The notes beneath the pieces were generated by a model. The model ran no database searches. It saw nothing but the letters and a program-made list of their open reading frames with translations, and was not told the DNA's origin. A stretch of 14,859 nt of DNA from the NCBI GenBank assembly GCA_039189975.1, contig JBCCYI010000108.1, forward strand, positions 1-14,859, written 5' to 3'. The translations under genes were made by a program, and so were the position numbers. Origin of the DNA: HLUCCA09 sp039189975 (GTDB taxonomy: Bacteria > Pseudomonadota > Alphaproteobacteria > Rhodobacterales > Rhodobacteraceae). Positions 8,105 through 14,859 of the stretch are shown here, in pieces (the stretch's first letter is position 1; each line of letters begins with the position of its first letter).

Positions 8105-8538
8105 CGCGGTGACCCCTGACTGGCGCTCATGGCGAGCGCATTCGTCTCGGTCGTTCTGGTCCACGCACCGGCGAACGCATACCCTGCGGGCTTGGCGTCG
8201 ACGCAATGCTCAGAGACGCGTTCTGGCCCCTCGAAGCTGTCACGCGTCCCGGCGGCGCGCGCGTCGGGGCCTCGCCTCTTACCTTCGACGGTCCGGCTCC
8301 CATAGAGAGACGACCCGCACAAGCCGCGTTCCGCCCGGAGGCATGGCACGGAGACTGGTACGATGATGTCGCTCTCCCACACCACGGCCTCGGACTGGAC
8401 CTGTGGGCCAAGCTCGATACCGCCAAACTTGCGGCGTATCCGGCCATGGTGCGCGTCGAACTGCGTGGTCATCCGCACAATGCGGTCGCGCGCGGCCCCG
8501 CAGAGGCACCCTCCGGTGCCTGGGTTCACCTCGGCCAT
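8101..8538 (-). CDS. Degenerate GFA-family paralogue, possible decaying gene
   Basis: A 145-codon ORF that opens 4 bases after the gltD stop, with a GGAG site (8546-8549) inside the end of gltD, and closes in an ATGA overlap with the intact GFA gene. It has a GFA start, GGCLCGAARDR (C11, C13), a middle part KFGGIELGPQVQSEAVVW, and a GFA-like end, SEHCVDAKPAGYAFAG. The CHCxxC motif is replaced by AHHGRIRR (29-36), and FCxxCG is reduced to LCGSSLY (C74). Only the first pair of the usual zinc ligands is clearly kept. Around 8352-8360 the neighbouring frame reads YQSP, resembling the family YxSS motif, which suggests compensating frameshifts. It could be a pseudogene that stays in frame because it is coupled to its neighbours, a metal-free divergent protein, or a locally misread sequence. 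Confidence refers to the ORF and its GFA ancestry, not to function. Confidence 0.6.
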   Translation of the reverse strand: MAEVNPGTGGCLCGAARDRIVRMTTQFDAHHGRIRRKFGGIELGPQVQSEAVVWESDIIVPVSVPCLRAERGLCGSSLYGSRTVEGKRRGPDARAAGTRDSFEGPERVSEHCVDAKPAGYAFAGAWTRTTETNALAMSASQGSPR

Positions 8539-8542
8539 GGCT

Positions 8543-9982
8543 TTACTCCGCGGCGATCGGGGTACGGTCCGCAAAGCGGGCGAGAATGGCCTCCGCCGCC
8601 TCGCGACCGTCACGGATCGCCCACACCACCAGAGACGCGCCGCGCACAATGTCGCCCACCGCATACACGCCGTCCAGCGAGGTCTCGTGGCTGCGGAAAT
8701 CCGCCTTGATCGTACCCCAGCGCGTCACCTCGAGTTCGGGCGCGCCCCACAGCGACTGCAGCTCCTCCGGCTCGAAGCCGAGGGCCTTGATCACAAGATC
8801 GGCCTCTTCGATGTAATCCGCCCCTTCGATCACCTCCGGGGCCTGACGCCCGGTCGCGTCCGGCGCGCCGAGGCGCATCTTCTGGACCATCACCCCGGTG
8901 ACGGCACCGCCTTTGTCGGTGAACCCCTTGGGCGCCGTGAGCCACTCGAACTGCACGCCTTCTTCCTCGGCATTGGCCACCTCACGCTGGGAGCCAGGCA
9001 TATTCGTGCGGTCCCGACGGTAGAGACACTTGACGCTTTCGGCCCCCTGCCGCACTGCCGTGCGCACGCAATCCATGGCCGTATCGCCGCCGCCGATCAC
9101 GACGACGCGCCGTCCTTCGGCATTGAGCTCCCCGCTGTCGAACTCGGGCACGGCATCGCCAAAGCTCTTGCGGTTGGACGCCGTGAGATAGTCGATGGCG
9201 CGCACAACGCCCTCTGCCCCGACCCCCGGTGCATTGAGATCGCGGCTCTTGTAGACGCCGGTCGCCACGACCAGGGCGTCATGCTTTGCGCGAAGCTCAG
9301 CCAGTGAGATGTCGGTACCCACATCGCAGTTCATGACAAACGTGACACCGCCCTCGGCGAGCTGAGCGTTGCGACGGGTGACGATCTCCTTTTCCAGCTT
9401 GAAGCCCGGGATGCCGTAGGTCAGCAGGCCGCCGGCGCGGTCGTACCGGTCATAGACGGTCACCTGCACACCTTGGCGCCGCAAGACGTCTGCTGCGGCC
9501 AGTCCTCCGGGGCCCGCGCCAATGATCCCGACGCTCTCGGGGCGTTCGTGTGCCGGTTTGATCGACGGCACCCAGCCCTCTTCCCAAGCCGTGTCGGTGA
9601 TGTATTTCTCGACCGCGCCGATGGTAACTGTCCCATGGCCCGATTGCTCGATGACGCAATTGCCCTCGCACAGGCGGTCCTGCGGACAGATCCGGCCACA
9701 GATCTCCGGGAACGTGTTTGTCGATTGGCTGATCTCATAGGCTTCCTGAAGCCGCCCCTCGGCAGTCAGTCGAAGCCAATCGGGAATATTGTTGTGGAGC
9801 GGGCAGTGCGACTGGCAATAGGGCACGCCACATTGCGAACAACGGCCAGACTGCTCGGCCGCTTTCTCACGCGCGTATTCGCCGTAGATCTCCTGGAAGT
9901 CCCGGGCCCGCAGATCAGGCGGGCGCTTTTGAGGCATCTGCTTGGCTACGGTCACAAACTGCAGCATGCGGCTCTGCGACAT
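8543..9982 (-). CDS. gltD: Glutamate synthase (NADPH) small (beta) subunit
   Basis: A 479-residue flavoprotein that oxidises NADPH and passes electrons through FAD and 4Fe-4S centres to GltB. The N-terminal region carries two cysteine sets: C48, C51, C56 and C60 (CSQCGVPYCQSHCP) and C95, C99, C105 and C109 (CGRICPQDRLCEGNC). The FAD site GIIGAGPGGLAAADVL starts near 152. The NADPH site VVVIGGGDTAMDC lies at 293-305. The C-terminal FAD motif VYAVGDIVRGASLVVWAI lies at 439-456. The ATG at 9982 was chosen over a 20-residue longer reading because AAGGGAG lies about 8 bases upstream and MSQSRMLQFV is a normal family start. The length matches the family. It is the first gene of the operon and is followed by two GFA ORFs before gltB, so the B and D subunits are not adjacent and D comes first. 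Confidence 0.97.
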   Translation of the reverse strand: MSQSRMLQFVTVAKQMPQKRPPDLRARDFQEIYGEYAREKAAEQSGRCSQCGVPYCQSHCPLHNNIPDWLRLTAEGRLQEAYEISQSTNTFPEICGRICPQDRLCEGNCVIEQSGHGTVTIGAVEKYITDTAWEEGWVPSIKPAHERPESVGIIGAGPGGLAAADVLRRQGVQVTVYDRYDRAGGLLTYGIPGFKLEKEIVTRRNAQLAEGGVTFVMNCDVGTDISLAELRAKHDALVVATGVYKSRDLNAPGVGAEGVVRAIDYLTASNRKSFGDAVPEFDSGELNAEGRRVVVIGGGDTAMDCVRTAVRQGAESVKCLYRRDRTNMPGSQREVANAEEEGVQFEWLTAPKGFTDKGGAVTGVMVQKMRLGAPDATGRQAPEVIEGADYIEEADLVIKALGFEPEELQSLWGAPELEVTRWGTIKADFRSHETSLDGVYAVGDIVRGASLVVWAIRDGREAAEAILARFADRTPIAAE

Positions 9983-10037
9983 TGGCTTCTCCCTTGGTTC
10001 GAGCGGCCCGCATACCGCAGGCCCAAGACGAAATAAA

Positions 10038-10052
10038 GTCAAAATTATTGAC
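10038..10052. promoter_or_regulatory. Palindrome in the gltD/uppP control region, candidate operator
   Basis: GTCAAAATTATTGAC has perfect 5-bp arms (GTCAA and TTGAC) around five A/T bases. It lies about 55 bases upstream of the gltD start codon in an unusually AT-rich patch. On the minus strand TTGACT (10037-10042) could be the -35 box of gltD, although the best -10 (GGTATG, 10011-10016) is spaced 20 bases away. On the plus strand TTGACC (10048-10053) could serve uppP. A dimeric regulator site overlapping the promoter would fit a glutamate synthase operon, but no known consensus is matched with certainty. Confidence 0.35.
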
Positions 10053-10116
10053 CTAAATGAAAGTCTTTCTCGGGTTGCGGCGGAAGATGTGCAGCGAGCG
10101 ACCCGAAACTAGGTCA
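10049..10116. repeat. Nested inverted repeats between gltD and uppP
   Basis: TGACCTA (10049-10055) is repeated inverted as TAGGTCA (10110-10116). Inside them CGGGT (10071-10075) is inverted as ACCCG (10101-10105). The first arm overlaps the right half of the adjacent palindrome. The paired TAGGTCA boxes, one facing each gene, could be binding sites for a regulator acting on both divergent transcripts, or arms of a looped structure. The remaining part of the 212-base gap carries the uppP ribosome binding site and a weak possible uppP promoter (TTTCCT at 10140-10145, 17 bases, TATACG at 10163-10168). Confidence 0.3.
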
Positions 10117-10194
10117 GAATCATTTACATTTAAGGCTGGTTTCCTTGGGTCAAGGCGTCCCGTATACGGCGCTGAGGCCGAAAAGGACCATGCG

Positions 10195-10998
10195 ATGCCA
10201 CTGCTACACCTACTTCTTGTGGCCGTGATCCAGGGAGTGACGGAATTCCTGCCGGTTTCCTCCTCCGGCCACCTTGTGCTCCTGCCGCACCTGACGGGAC
10301 TCGACGATCAGGGGCTGACGATCGACGTTGCGGTTCACGTCGGCACACTCGCGGCGGTCGTGCTCTACTTTTGGACCGATGTGAAGGTCGCACTGCACGG
10401 CACCGGACGGCTGCTCATGGGCAAGGTCGACACGCAATCCGCCTTTCTTGCGCTTTGCCTCGCGGTTGCAACCGTCCCCGTGGTAATCGCAGGCTTCCTG
10501 ATCAAACTGTCCGGGCTCGACGCGGCGATGCGCTCCATCGCCGTCATCGGCTGGACCATGCTCGGCTTCGGCATCTTGCTCTACATCGCCGATATGCGCG
10601 GAGAAGAGACCCGGACCCGCGCGCAATGGCGCCTGAAGGACGCCGCGATCATGGGGCTTTGGCAAATGCTTGCGCTCATCCCCGGGACGTCACGGGCCGG
10701 GATCACCATCACCGGCGCGCGGTTTCTGGGCTATGCGCGGGTCGACGCCGCACGGCTGTCGATGCTGATGGCGATCCCCGTGATCGCGGCCTCTGGCGCC
10801 TTGCTTGGGGCCGACGTCGTGGCGCAAGCCAACCTCGCTTTGGCGCGCGACGCCACCATTGCCGCAGCCTTTGCCTTTCTGGCCGCCCTCGCTGCGCTCT
10901 GGGTCATGATGCGCCTGGCCGCGCGGATCAGCTTCACACCCTATGTGATCTACCGCGTCGCCCTCGGCCTCGCGTTGCTCGCCATAGCCTATGGTTGA
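10195..10998 (+). CDS. uppP: Undecaprenyl-diphosphate phosphatase UppP (BacA family)
   Basis: A 267-residue polytopic inner-membrane enzyme that dephosphorylates undecaprenyl diphosphate, recycling the lipid carrier for peptidoglycan and other surface polymers; overproduction is known to give bacitracin resistance. The first signature is QGVTEFLPVSSSGHLVL, with Q13 and E17 forming the (E/Q)XXXE motif and H26 conserved. The second signature is PGTSRAGITITGARF at 163-177, with R167. Several hydrophobic helices fill the rest, and the length is that of the family. The ATG at 10195 was chosen because AAAAGGAC lies just before it and the protein starts directly with the first helix; an upstream in-frame ATG at 10057 would add 46 unrelated residues. 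The gene diverges from gltD across a palindrome-rich gap and ends 2 bases from the stop of the convergent RND gene, leaving no room for a separate terminator. Confidence 0.96.
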   Translation: MPLLHLLLVAVIQGVTEFLPVSSSGHLVLLPHLTGLDDQGLTIDVAVHVGTLAAVVLYFWTDVKVALHGTGRLLMGKVDTQSAFLALCLAVATVPVVIAGFLIKLSGLDAAMRSIAVIGWTMLGFGILLYIADMRGEETRTRAQWRLKDAAIMGLWQMLALIPGTSRAGITITGARFLGYARVDAARLSMLMAIPVIAASGALLGADVVAQANLALARDATIAAAFAFLAALAALWVMMRLAARISFTPYVIYRVALGLALLAIAYG

Positions 10999-11000
10999 GC

Positions 11001-14000
11001 CTACTCGGCGGGAGACGCCGCAAGCGCGCCCTGCCCCTCCTTACGCGGGGTGAGCACCAGCCGCAAGAGCGGTGGAACGGTCAGAAGCGTCAGGAAGGCG
11101 GACATCGACAGCCCGCCGACCACCACGGCGCCCAGACCGCGATAGAGCTCGGATCCCTCTCCGGGAAAGACGACGAGCGGCAGCATCCCGCAGACGGACG
11201 TGAGCGTCGACATGAAGATCGGGCGGATACGATTGCGCGTGGCCTCCTCGATGGCATCGACGGGGCGCATCCCATCGACCCTCAGGTGGTAGAGCGACTG
11301 GTGCACAATCAGGATCGCGTTGTTGACGACGATCCCCACCAGGATCACGAACCCCAAGAGGGTCAACATGTCGAGCGGCTGGGTCTGGTAGATGTTGAGC
11401 ACGGCAAGGCCCGCCACCCCCCCTGCGGCGGCAACCGGCACGGAGATCATCACGACGAGCGGCAGCACGAAGCTCTCAAAAAGGATGGCCATCACCAGAA
11501 AGACGATGACCATCGCCACGGCCAGGTTGATCTGGATGGCGTTCCAGGTCTGCGAGAGTTCGTCTGCTGTCCCCGAAATCGACAGACGCACGCCCTCGGG
11601 CAGGCCGCGTGCCTCAATCGGCGCGATCACCTCCGTCTGGAGAAGCTCCACCGCTGCCTCAAGCGGCAACGCGTCGGACGGGCGGACCTCCAGCGTCACG
11701 GTGCGCAGACGCTCAAGGTGGCGGATCTCGGTGGGACCTGCCGTCACTTGCACCGTCGCAAGCTCGGACGCCGGCACAATCTGTCCCGACGGCGTCACGA
11801 CGGGAAAAGCACCAACATCCTGCGTGCGCAACCCTGCGAGCGCGTCCGCGTCGCCTTTCAGCACCAGATCGAGGCGCCGGTTGCCCACGTTGATCTCGGC
11901 CACGCGCAGCCCGTCGTTATAGGCGTCGATGGTCGATGCAAGATCGCGCGCAGTGAGCCCGGCATCCGCCAGGCGCACACGGTCGGGGATGAGGCGCACC
12001 TCCGGCGCGCCCAGCTCAAGCCCCGGGATCGGGCGAAACTGGTGCCCCTCCGAGCGCGGCAGAAGTCCCGCGATGATCCCGGCGGACTGGCCCGCGACGC
12101 TCAGGATCGACGGCAGATCCTCACCCGACACGTTGAGCTCGATCGTCCGCCCCCCGCCGACCCCACGCCCGAAGAGCGAGGGTTGCGTCATGAAGCCAAA
12201 GGTGCCGGGCTCGGCGAAGATCGGGCGCGACAGGATCGGAATGACCTCGGCCACCCGCGCACCGTCGACCGCCGCTGCGCCGACAAAACTCGTGCCAGGT
12301 GTGGCCACGAAGAAAAAGCTCTCCAGCGTCGGCGTACCGTCTTCCATGGCCTCGGCAGGGCGCCCTTCCCACATCGGCCGGGCGACGGTCTCGATCCGCT
12401 GGGCAATCGTCTCGGTCGTCGCGAGATTATAGCCGGGCGGCGGGATGATAAGGCCGAAAACGAGGTTGCGATTGCCCTCGGGCAGATACTCCAACTTCGG
12501 TAGAAAGAGCACGGCGGCGATGGCCGCGCCCGTACCAATGGCCGCAACCATCGCAAGCCCCACCGCGCGGTACCGGACCGTGAGGCGCGTGTAGCCCATC
12601 ACGGCGGCGCTGAAGGCCCCCGCCAGATGGTCGACCCCCGGCAGGCGCAGGGGCTTGGCCTCGGCGCCAGAGAGCAGCCGCGAGGAAAGCGCCGGGATCA
12701 CTGTCACCGCGACCACGAGCGACAGGAGCACCGACACCGAGATCGCCACCGCGATGTCGCGAAAGAGTTGCCCCGCCTCAAGCTGCATCACGAGGATCGG
12801 AATGAAGACCATGACGGTGGTCAGTGCCGAGACAAGGATCGCTCCCCACACCTGCCGCGCGCCCTCATAGGCGGCCTCGGCCCGGCTCTTGCCCTGTTCG
12901 CGCAGGCGGAAGATGTTCTCCAGCACCACGATCGCGGCGTCGACGATCATGCCGACCGCAAAGGCAATGCCGGCGAGCGAGATGACGTTGAGCGTTCGCC
13001 CCGTCGCGGCCATCGCCACAAAAGTTGCTACGATGGAGACAGGGATCGCGAGCGAGATCACCAGAGTTGCGCGGGGCGAGCGCAAGAAGAGCATCAGCAC
13101 GAGGGCGGCGAGCAGGCCGCCGATCCAGATGTTCTGCGTCACCAGATCAATGGCGCCCTGAATGTAGATCGTCTCGTCATAGACCTGCTCCATAACGAGA
13201 TCGGCTTCCGCGATCGGCCCCGCCTCAAGCTCGGCCAGCACACGCTGCACCTCGGCCATGGTCTCGATCACATTGGCGCCCTGCTCGCGCACGATGTTGA
13301 AGGCGAGCCCTTCCTCGCCACGAAACCGAAGCCGCACGTTCGATTGTTGGTAGGCAAATCCGACCTCGGCCACATCGCGCACGAGGATCCGGCCCAGCGC
13401 ACCTGTCGCGCCCTGCCCGGCGCTGCGCAGCACGATCCCTTCGACAGCAGCCACGGAGTCGAGATTACCCTCCGCGCGGACGACGTAGCGGCGCTTGCCT
13501 TCCTCGACATCGCCTGCTGACACAGAGATGTTCTCTGCGCGCAGACGGCCCACGACCTCCGGGATCGTCAACCCGAAACGGGCCAGTTCGTCGGGACGGA
13601 TCACGATCTGCAGCTCGCGGGAGACGCCGCCGAAGACGTTGACGGTCGACACCCCGTCAATCCGCTCGATCGCTTCCTGCACGACGTCTTCCATAAAATC
13701 GCCGTAGGTCGGCAGCGAGCGGGTGTTGCCTTCGGCCGCGCGCACCGTAACCCAGGCGATGGGACTGTCGTCGGAACCGGAGGTGTTGAGCCGCGGCTCG
13801 CCCGCCTCGTCGGGGTAGCCGCCCACCCGATCGAGGCGGTTCGACACAAGGAGCAGAATCTCTCCCATGTTCGAGCCGATGGCGAATTCAAGCGTGACCT
13901 CGGCCTGTCCGGTCTGGGACCGACTGGTCATCCGTTCGAGCCCTTCAAGACCGCGGAAGGCATCCTCCTGCGGGTTGACGATCTCGCGCTCGACCTCGGC

Positions 14001-14168
14001 TGGCGCAGCTCCGGGCCATGCCGTTTCAACGACAACCACGGGCTTGCGGACATCGGGCGCAAGCTGCACCGGGATGCGCGTCAGCGCCAATGCGCCAAAG
14101 AGGACGGCCATGATGACAACCGCCATCACGGCGACGGGGCGTTCGATGGCAAAGCGGATCGGGTTCAT
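11001..14168 (-). CDS. RND efflux transporter inner-membrane permease (AcrB/HAE1-like)
   Basis: A 1055-residue proton-driven pump of the resistance-nodulation-division superfamily, acting as a trimer with a membrane-fusion protein and an outer-membrane channel. It has the usual plan: an N-terminal helix (about 11-31, after MNPIRFAIERP), a large periplasmic loop, a helix bundle, then a second half of the same design. The helix-4 motif is GMIVDAAIVVLENIF with D410. A411 stands where AcrB has its second aspartate, and N949 (VVNNAILIVHQS) stands where AcrB has its relay lysine. The substrate cannot be read from sequence; the residues do not suggest a heavy-metal pump. An in-frame stop lies three codons before the ATG at 14168, so this is the first possible start; no clear ribosome binding site is seen. 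It follows its fusion protein gene by 100 bases. No outer-membrane channel gene is in the window. Confidence 0.95.
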   Translation of the reverse strand: MNPIRFAIERPVAVMAVVIMAVLFGALALTRIPVQLAPDVRKPVVVVETAWPGAAPAEVEREIVNPQEDAFRGLEGLERMTSRSQTGQAEVTLEFAIGSNMGEILLLVSNRLDRVGGYPDEAGEPRLNTSGSDDSPIAWVTVRAAEGNTRSLPTYGDFMEDVVQEAIERIDGVSTVNVFGGVSRELQIVIRPDELARFGLTIPEVVGRLRAENISVSAGDVEEGKRRYVVRAEGNLDSVAAVEGIVLRSAGQGATGALGRILVRDVAEVGFAYQQSNVRLRFRGEEGLAFNIVREQGANVIETMAEVQRVLAELEAGPIAEADLVMEQVYDETIYIQGAIDLVTQNIWIGGLLAALVLMLFLRSPRATLVISLAIPVSIVATFVAMAATGRTLNVISLAGIAFAVGMIVDAAIVVLENIFRLREQGKSRAEAAYEGARQVWGAILVSALTTVMVFIPILVMQLEAGQLFRDIAVAISVSVLLSLVVAVTVIPALSSRLLSGAEAKPLRLPGVDHLAGAFSAAVMGYTRLTVRYRAVGLAMVAAIGTGAAIAAVLFLPKLEYLPEGNRNLVFGLIIPPPGYNLATTETIAQRIETVARPMWEGRPAEAMEDGTPTLESFFFVATPGTSFVGAAAVDGARVAEVIPILSRPIFAEPGTFGFMTQPSLFGRGVGGGRTIELNVSGEDLPSILSVAGQSAGIIAGLLPRSEGHQFRPIPGLELGAPEVRLIPDRVRLADAGLTARDLASTIDAYNDGLRVAEINVGNRRLDLVLKGDADALAGLRTQDVGAFPVVTPSGQIVPASELATVQVTAGPTEIRHLERLRTVTLEVRPSDALPLEAAVELLQTEVIAPIEARGLPEGVRLSISGTADELSQTWNAIQINLAVAMVIVFLVMAILFESFVLPLVVMISVPVAAAGGVAGLAVLNIYQTQPLDMLTLLGFVILVGIVVNNAILIVHQSLYHLRVDGMRPVDAIEEATRNRIRPIFMSTLTSVCGMLPLVVFPGEGSELYRGLGAVVVGGLSMSAFLTLLTVPPLLRLVLTPRKEGQGALAASPAE

Positions 14169-14223
14169 GGGCGGGTCACATGGTCATAGGATGGGCGGTT
14201 GGGCGCCCGAGCGATCCTTGGAA

Positions 14224-14237
14224 CACGGTGAACCGTG
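14224..14237. repeat. Short palindrome between the fusion-protein and pump genes
   Basis: CACGGT (14224-14229) and ACCGTG (14232-14237) are perfect inverted arms separated by GA. It lies in the 100-base gap between the stop of the membrane-fusion protein gene and the pump start. It could be an operator, an mRNA hairpin that tunes expression of the pump relative to the fusion protein, or chance. No T run follows, so a terminator is unlikely. Confidence 0.25.
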
Positions 14238-14268
14238 CTGCAAACACCGCCCGGACGCGGTTCGAGTA

Positions 14269-14859
14269 CTACTCAGCGCGCGCAACGGAGGTGGTGTCGC
14301 CTGTTGTGCCAGCGTCCTCGCGGCGACCGTCTTGTACATCAGGCGGAGCCGTTGCTCCGCTCGCGGGTGCTGTGCGCTCCGGCGCAGCCGCCGCGGGGGC
14401 CACGGGCGTCGGTGCGATGTCCTGCATCGGGCGCAGACGCTCATTGCCGCGCACCACCACCTGGTCGCCGGGTGCAAGACCGGAGACCACTTCGAACCGA
14501 TCCCCAAGAGCCTGCCCGATCTCGACCATACGCGGCACGGCCTTGCCCTCCTCCGCCACGAACACACGCCACCCCCCCGGCGCTTGGATCAGCGCATCCT
14601 TCGGCACCGCCGCGACGCGGCGAGGCGCGCTGACTGGGACGTTGAGCGTCACGGATTGGCCTACAGCCGGGGGGCGCGGCGCCTCGACCACATCGAAGCG
14701 CACAGGTCGCGTACGGGTCGAAGCGAACTCAGTCGGCAGCACGGCGCGCAAACGCAGGCCGAGCGTGCCGCCCACATCCGTCTGCGCCTGGACAGGCAGA
14801 TCGGGCTGCAGCGCCTCGATGAAGCGTGCGGGCACATTCGCCTCAACCTCGGCGGCACT
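14269..14859 (-). CDS. RND efflux membrane-fusion (periplasmic adaptor) protein, C-terminal part
   Basis: The frame is open to the right edge, so only the last 196 residues are present and the start is outside. The visible part covers the end of the beta-barrel and the membrane-proximal domain of HlyD/AcrA-type adaptors. EVEANVPARFIEALQPDLPV leads into the barrel, and VGQSVTLNVPVSAPRRVAAVPKDALI and WRVFVAEEGKAVPRMVEIG are typical. GDRFEVVSGLAPGDQVVVRGNERLRP is the standard closing strand pair. A low-complexity, proline- and alanine-rich tail of about 45 residues follows, ending in SVARAE; such tails are common and poorly conserved. It links the pump to an outer-membrane channel, and a pump gene lies 100 bases downstream on the same strand, as expected for an operon. 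GTG at 14835 is an internal codon, not the true start. Confidence 0.9.
   Translation of the reverse strand, partial: SAAEVEANVPARFIEALQPDLPVQAQTDVGGTLGLRLRAVLPTEFASTRTRPVRFDVVEAPRPPAVGQSVTLNVPVSAPRRVAAVPKDALIQAPGGWRVFVAEEGKAVPRMVEIGQALGDRFEVVSGLAPGDQVVVRGNERLRPMQDIAPTPVAPAAAAPERTAPASGATAPPDVQDGRREDAGTTGDTTSVARAE

Noticed and set aside
10057..10194. A longer start for uppP adding 46 residues
   Set aside because: The extension crosses the AT-rich control region, has no membrane or family character, and the ATG at 10195 has a good ribosome binding site.
10371..12503. A 710-codon plus-strand open frame
   Set aside because: It starts in the wrong frame of uppP and continues antisense to the RND pump gene. 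The product is low-complexity and His/Arg-rich, so it is a GC-driven artefact.
12627..13520. A 297-codon plus-strand open frame
   Set aside because: It is antisense to the RND pump; its composition of His, Asp and Arg repeats is a mirror of the hydrophobic helices on the other strand.

Overview
The window is GC-rich bacterial chromosome. Gene content, the wording of the protein motifs and FzlA-like and QueG genes lying close together point to an alphaproteobacterium, most likely a Rhodobacteraceae/Roseobacter-type organism (inference from recalled family resemblance; no search was run). There are ten protein-coding regions. Two are cut by the window edges. No tRNA, rRNA, CRISPR array, insertion sequence or phage gene was seen.

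Layout, left to right. Positions 1-2964 hold four minus-strand genes, transcribed from right to left: mtgA (peptidoglycan glycosyltransferase), an FzlA-like GST-fold protein, a small unrecognised lipoprotein, and queG (last step of queuosine synthesis), which runs off the left edge. Positions 3090-9982 hold a tight minus-strand operon in the order gltD, a degenerate GFA-family ORF, an intact GFA-family gene, gltB. Both junctions around the intact GFA gene are 4-base ATGA overlaps, and the gltD junction has only 4 bases between genes. The two NADPH-dependent glutamate synthase subunits (the GOGAT half of ammonium assimilation) are therefore separated by two small zinc-fold ORFs. Positions 9983-10194 form a divergent control region with palindromes. 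uppP (undecaprenyl-diphosphate phosphatase) reads rightward from it and ends 2 bases from the stop of the convergent RND transporter gene. Positions 11001-14859 hold the RND inner-membrane pump and, upstream of it, the C-terminal part of its membrane-fusion protein.

The genes form functional groups: ammonium assimilation (gltD, gltB), envelope growth and division (mtgA, FzlA-like, uppP), tRNA modification (queG) and efflux (RND plus fusion protein). The window reads as ordinary core chromosome, not a mobile island. No new defence or biosynthetic system is evident. The most unusual points are the pair of GFA ORFs inside the gltD-gltB operon, one of them stripped of most zinc-binding cysteines but still tightly coupled for translation; the altered proton-relay residues of the RND pump; and the palindromes between gltD and uppP.
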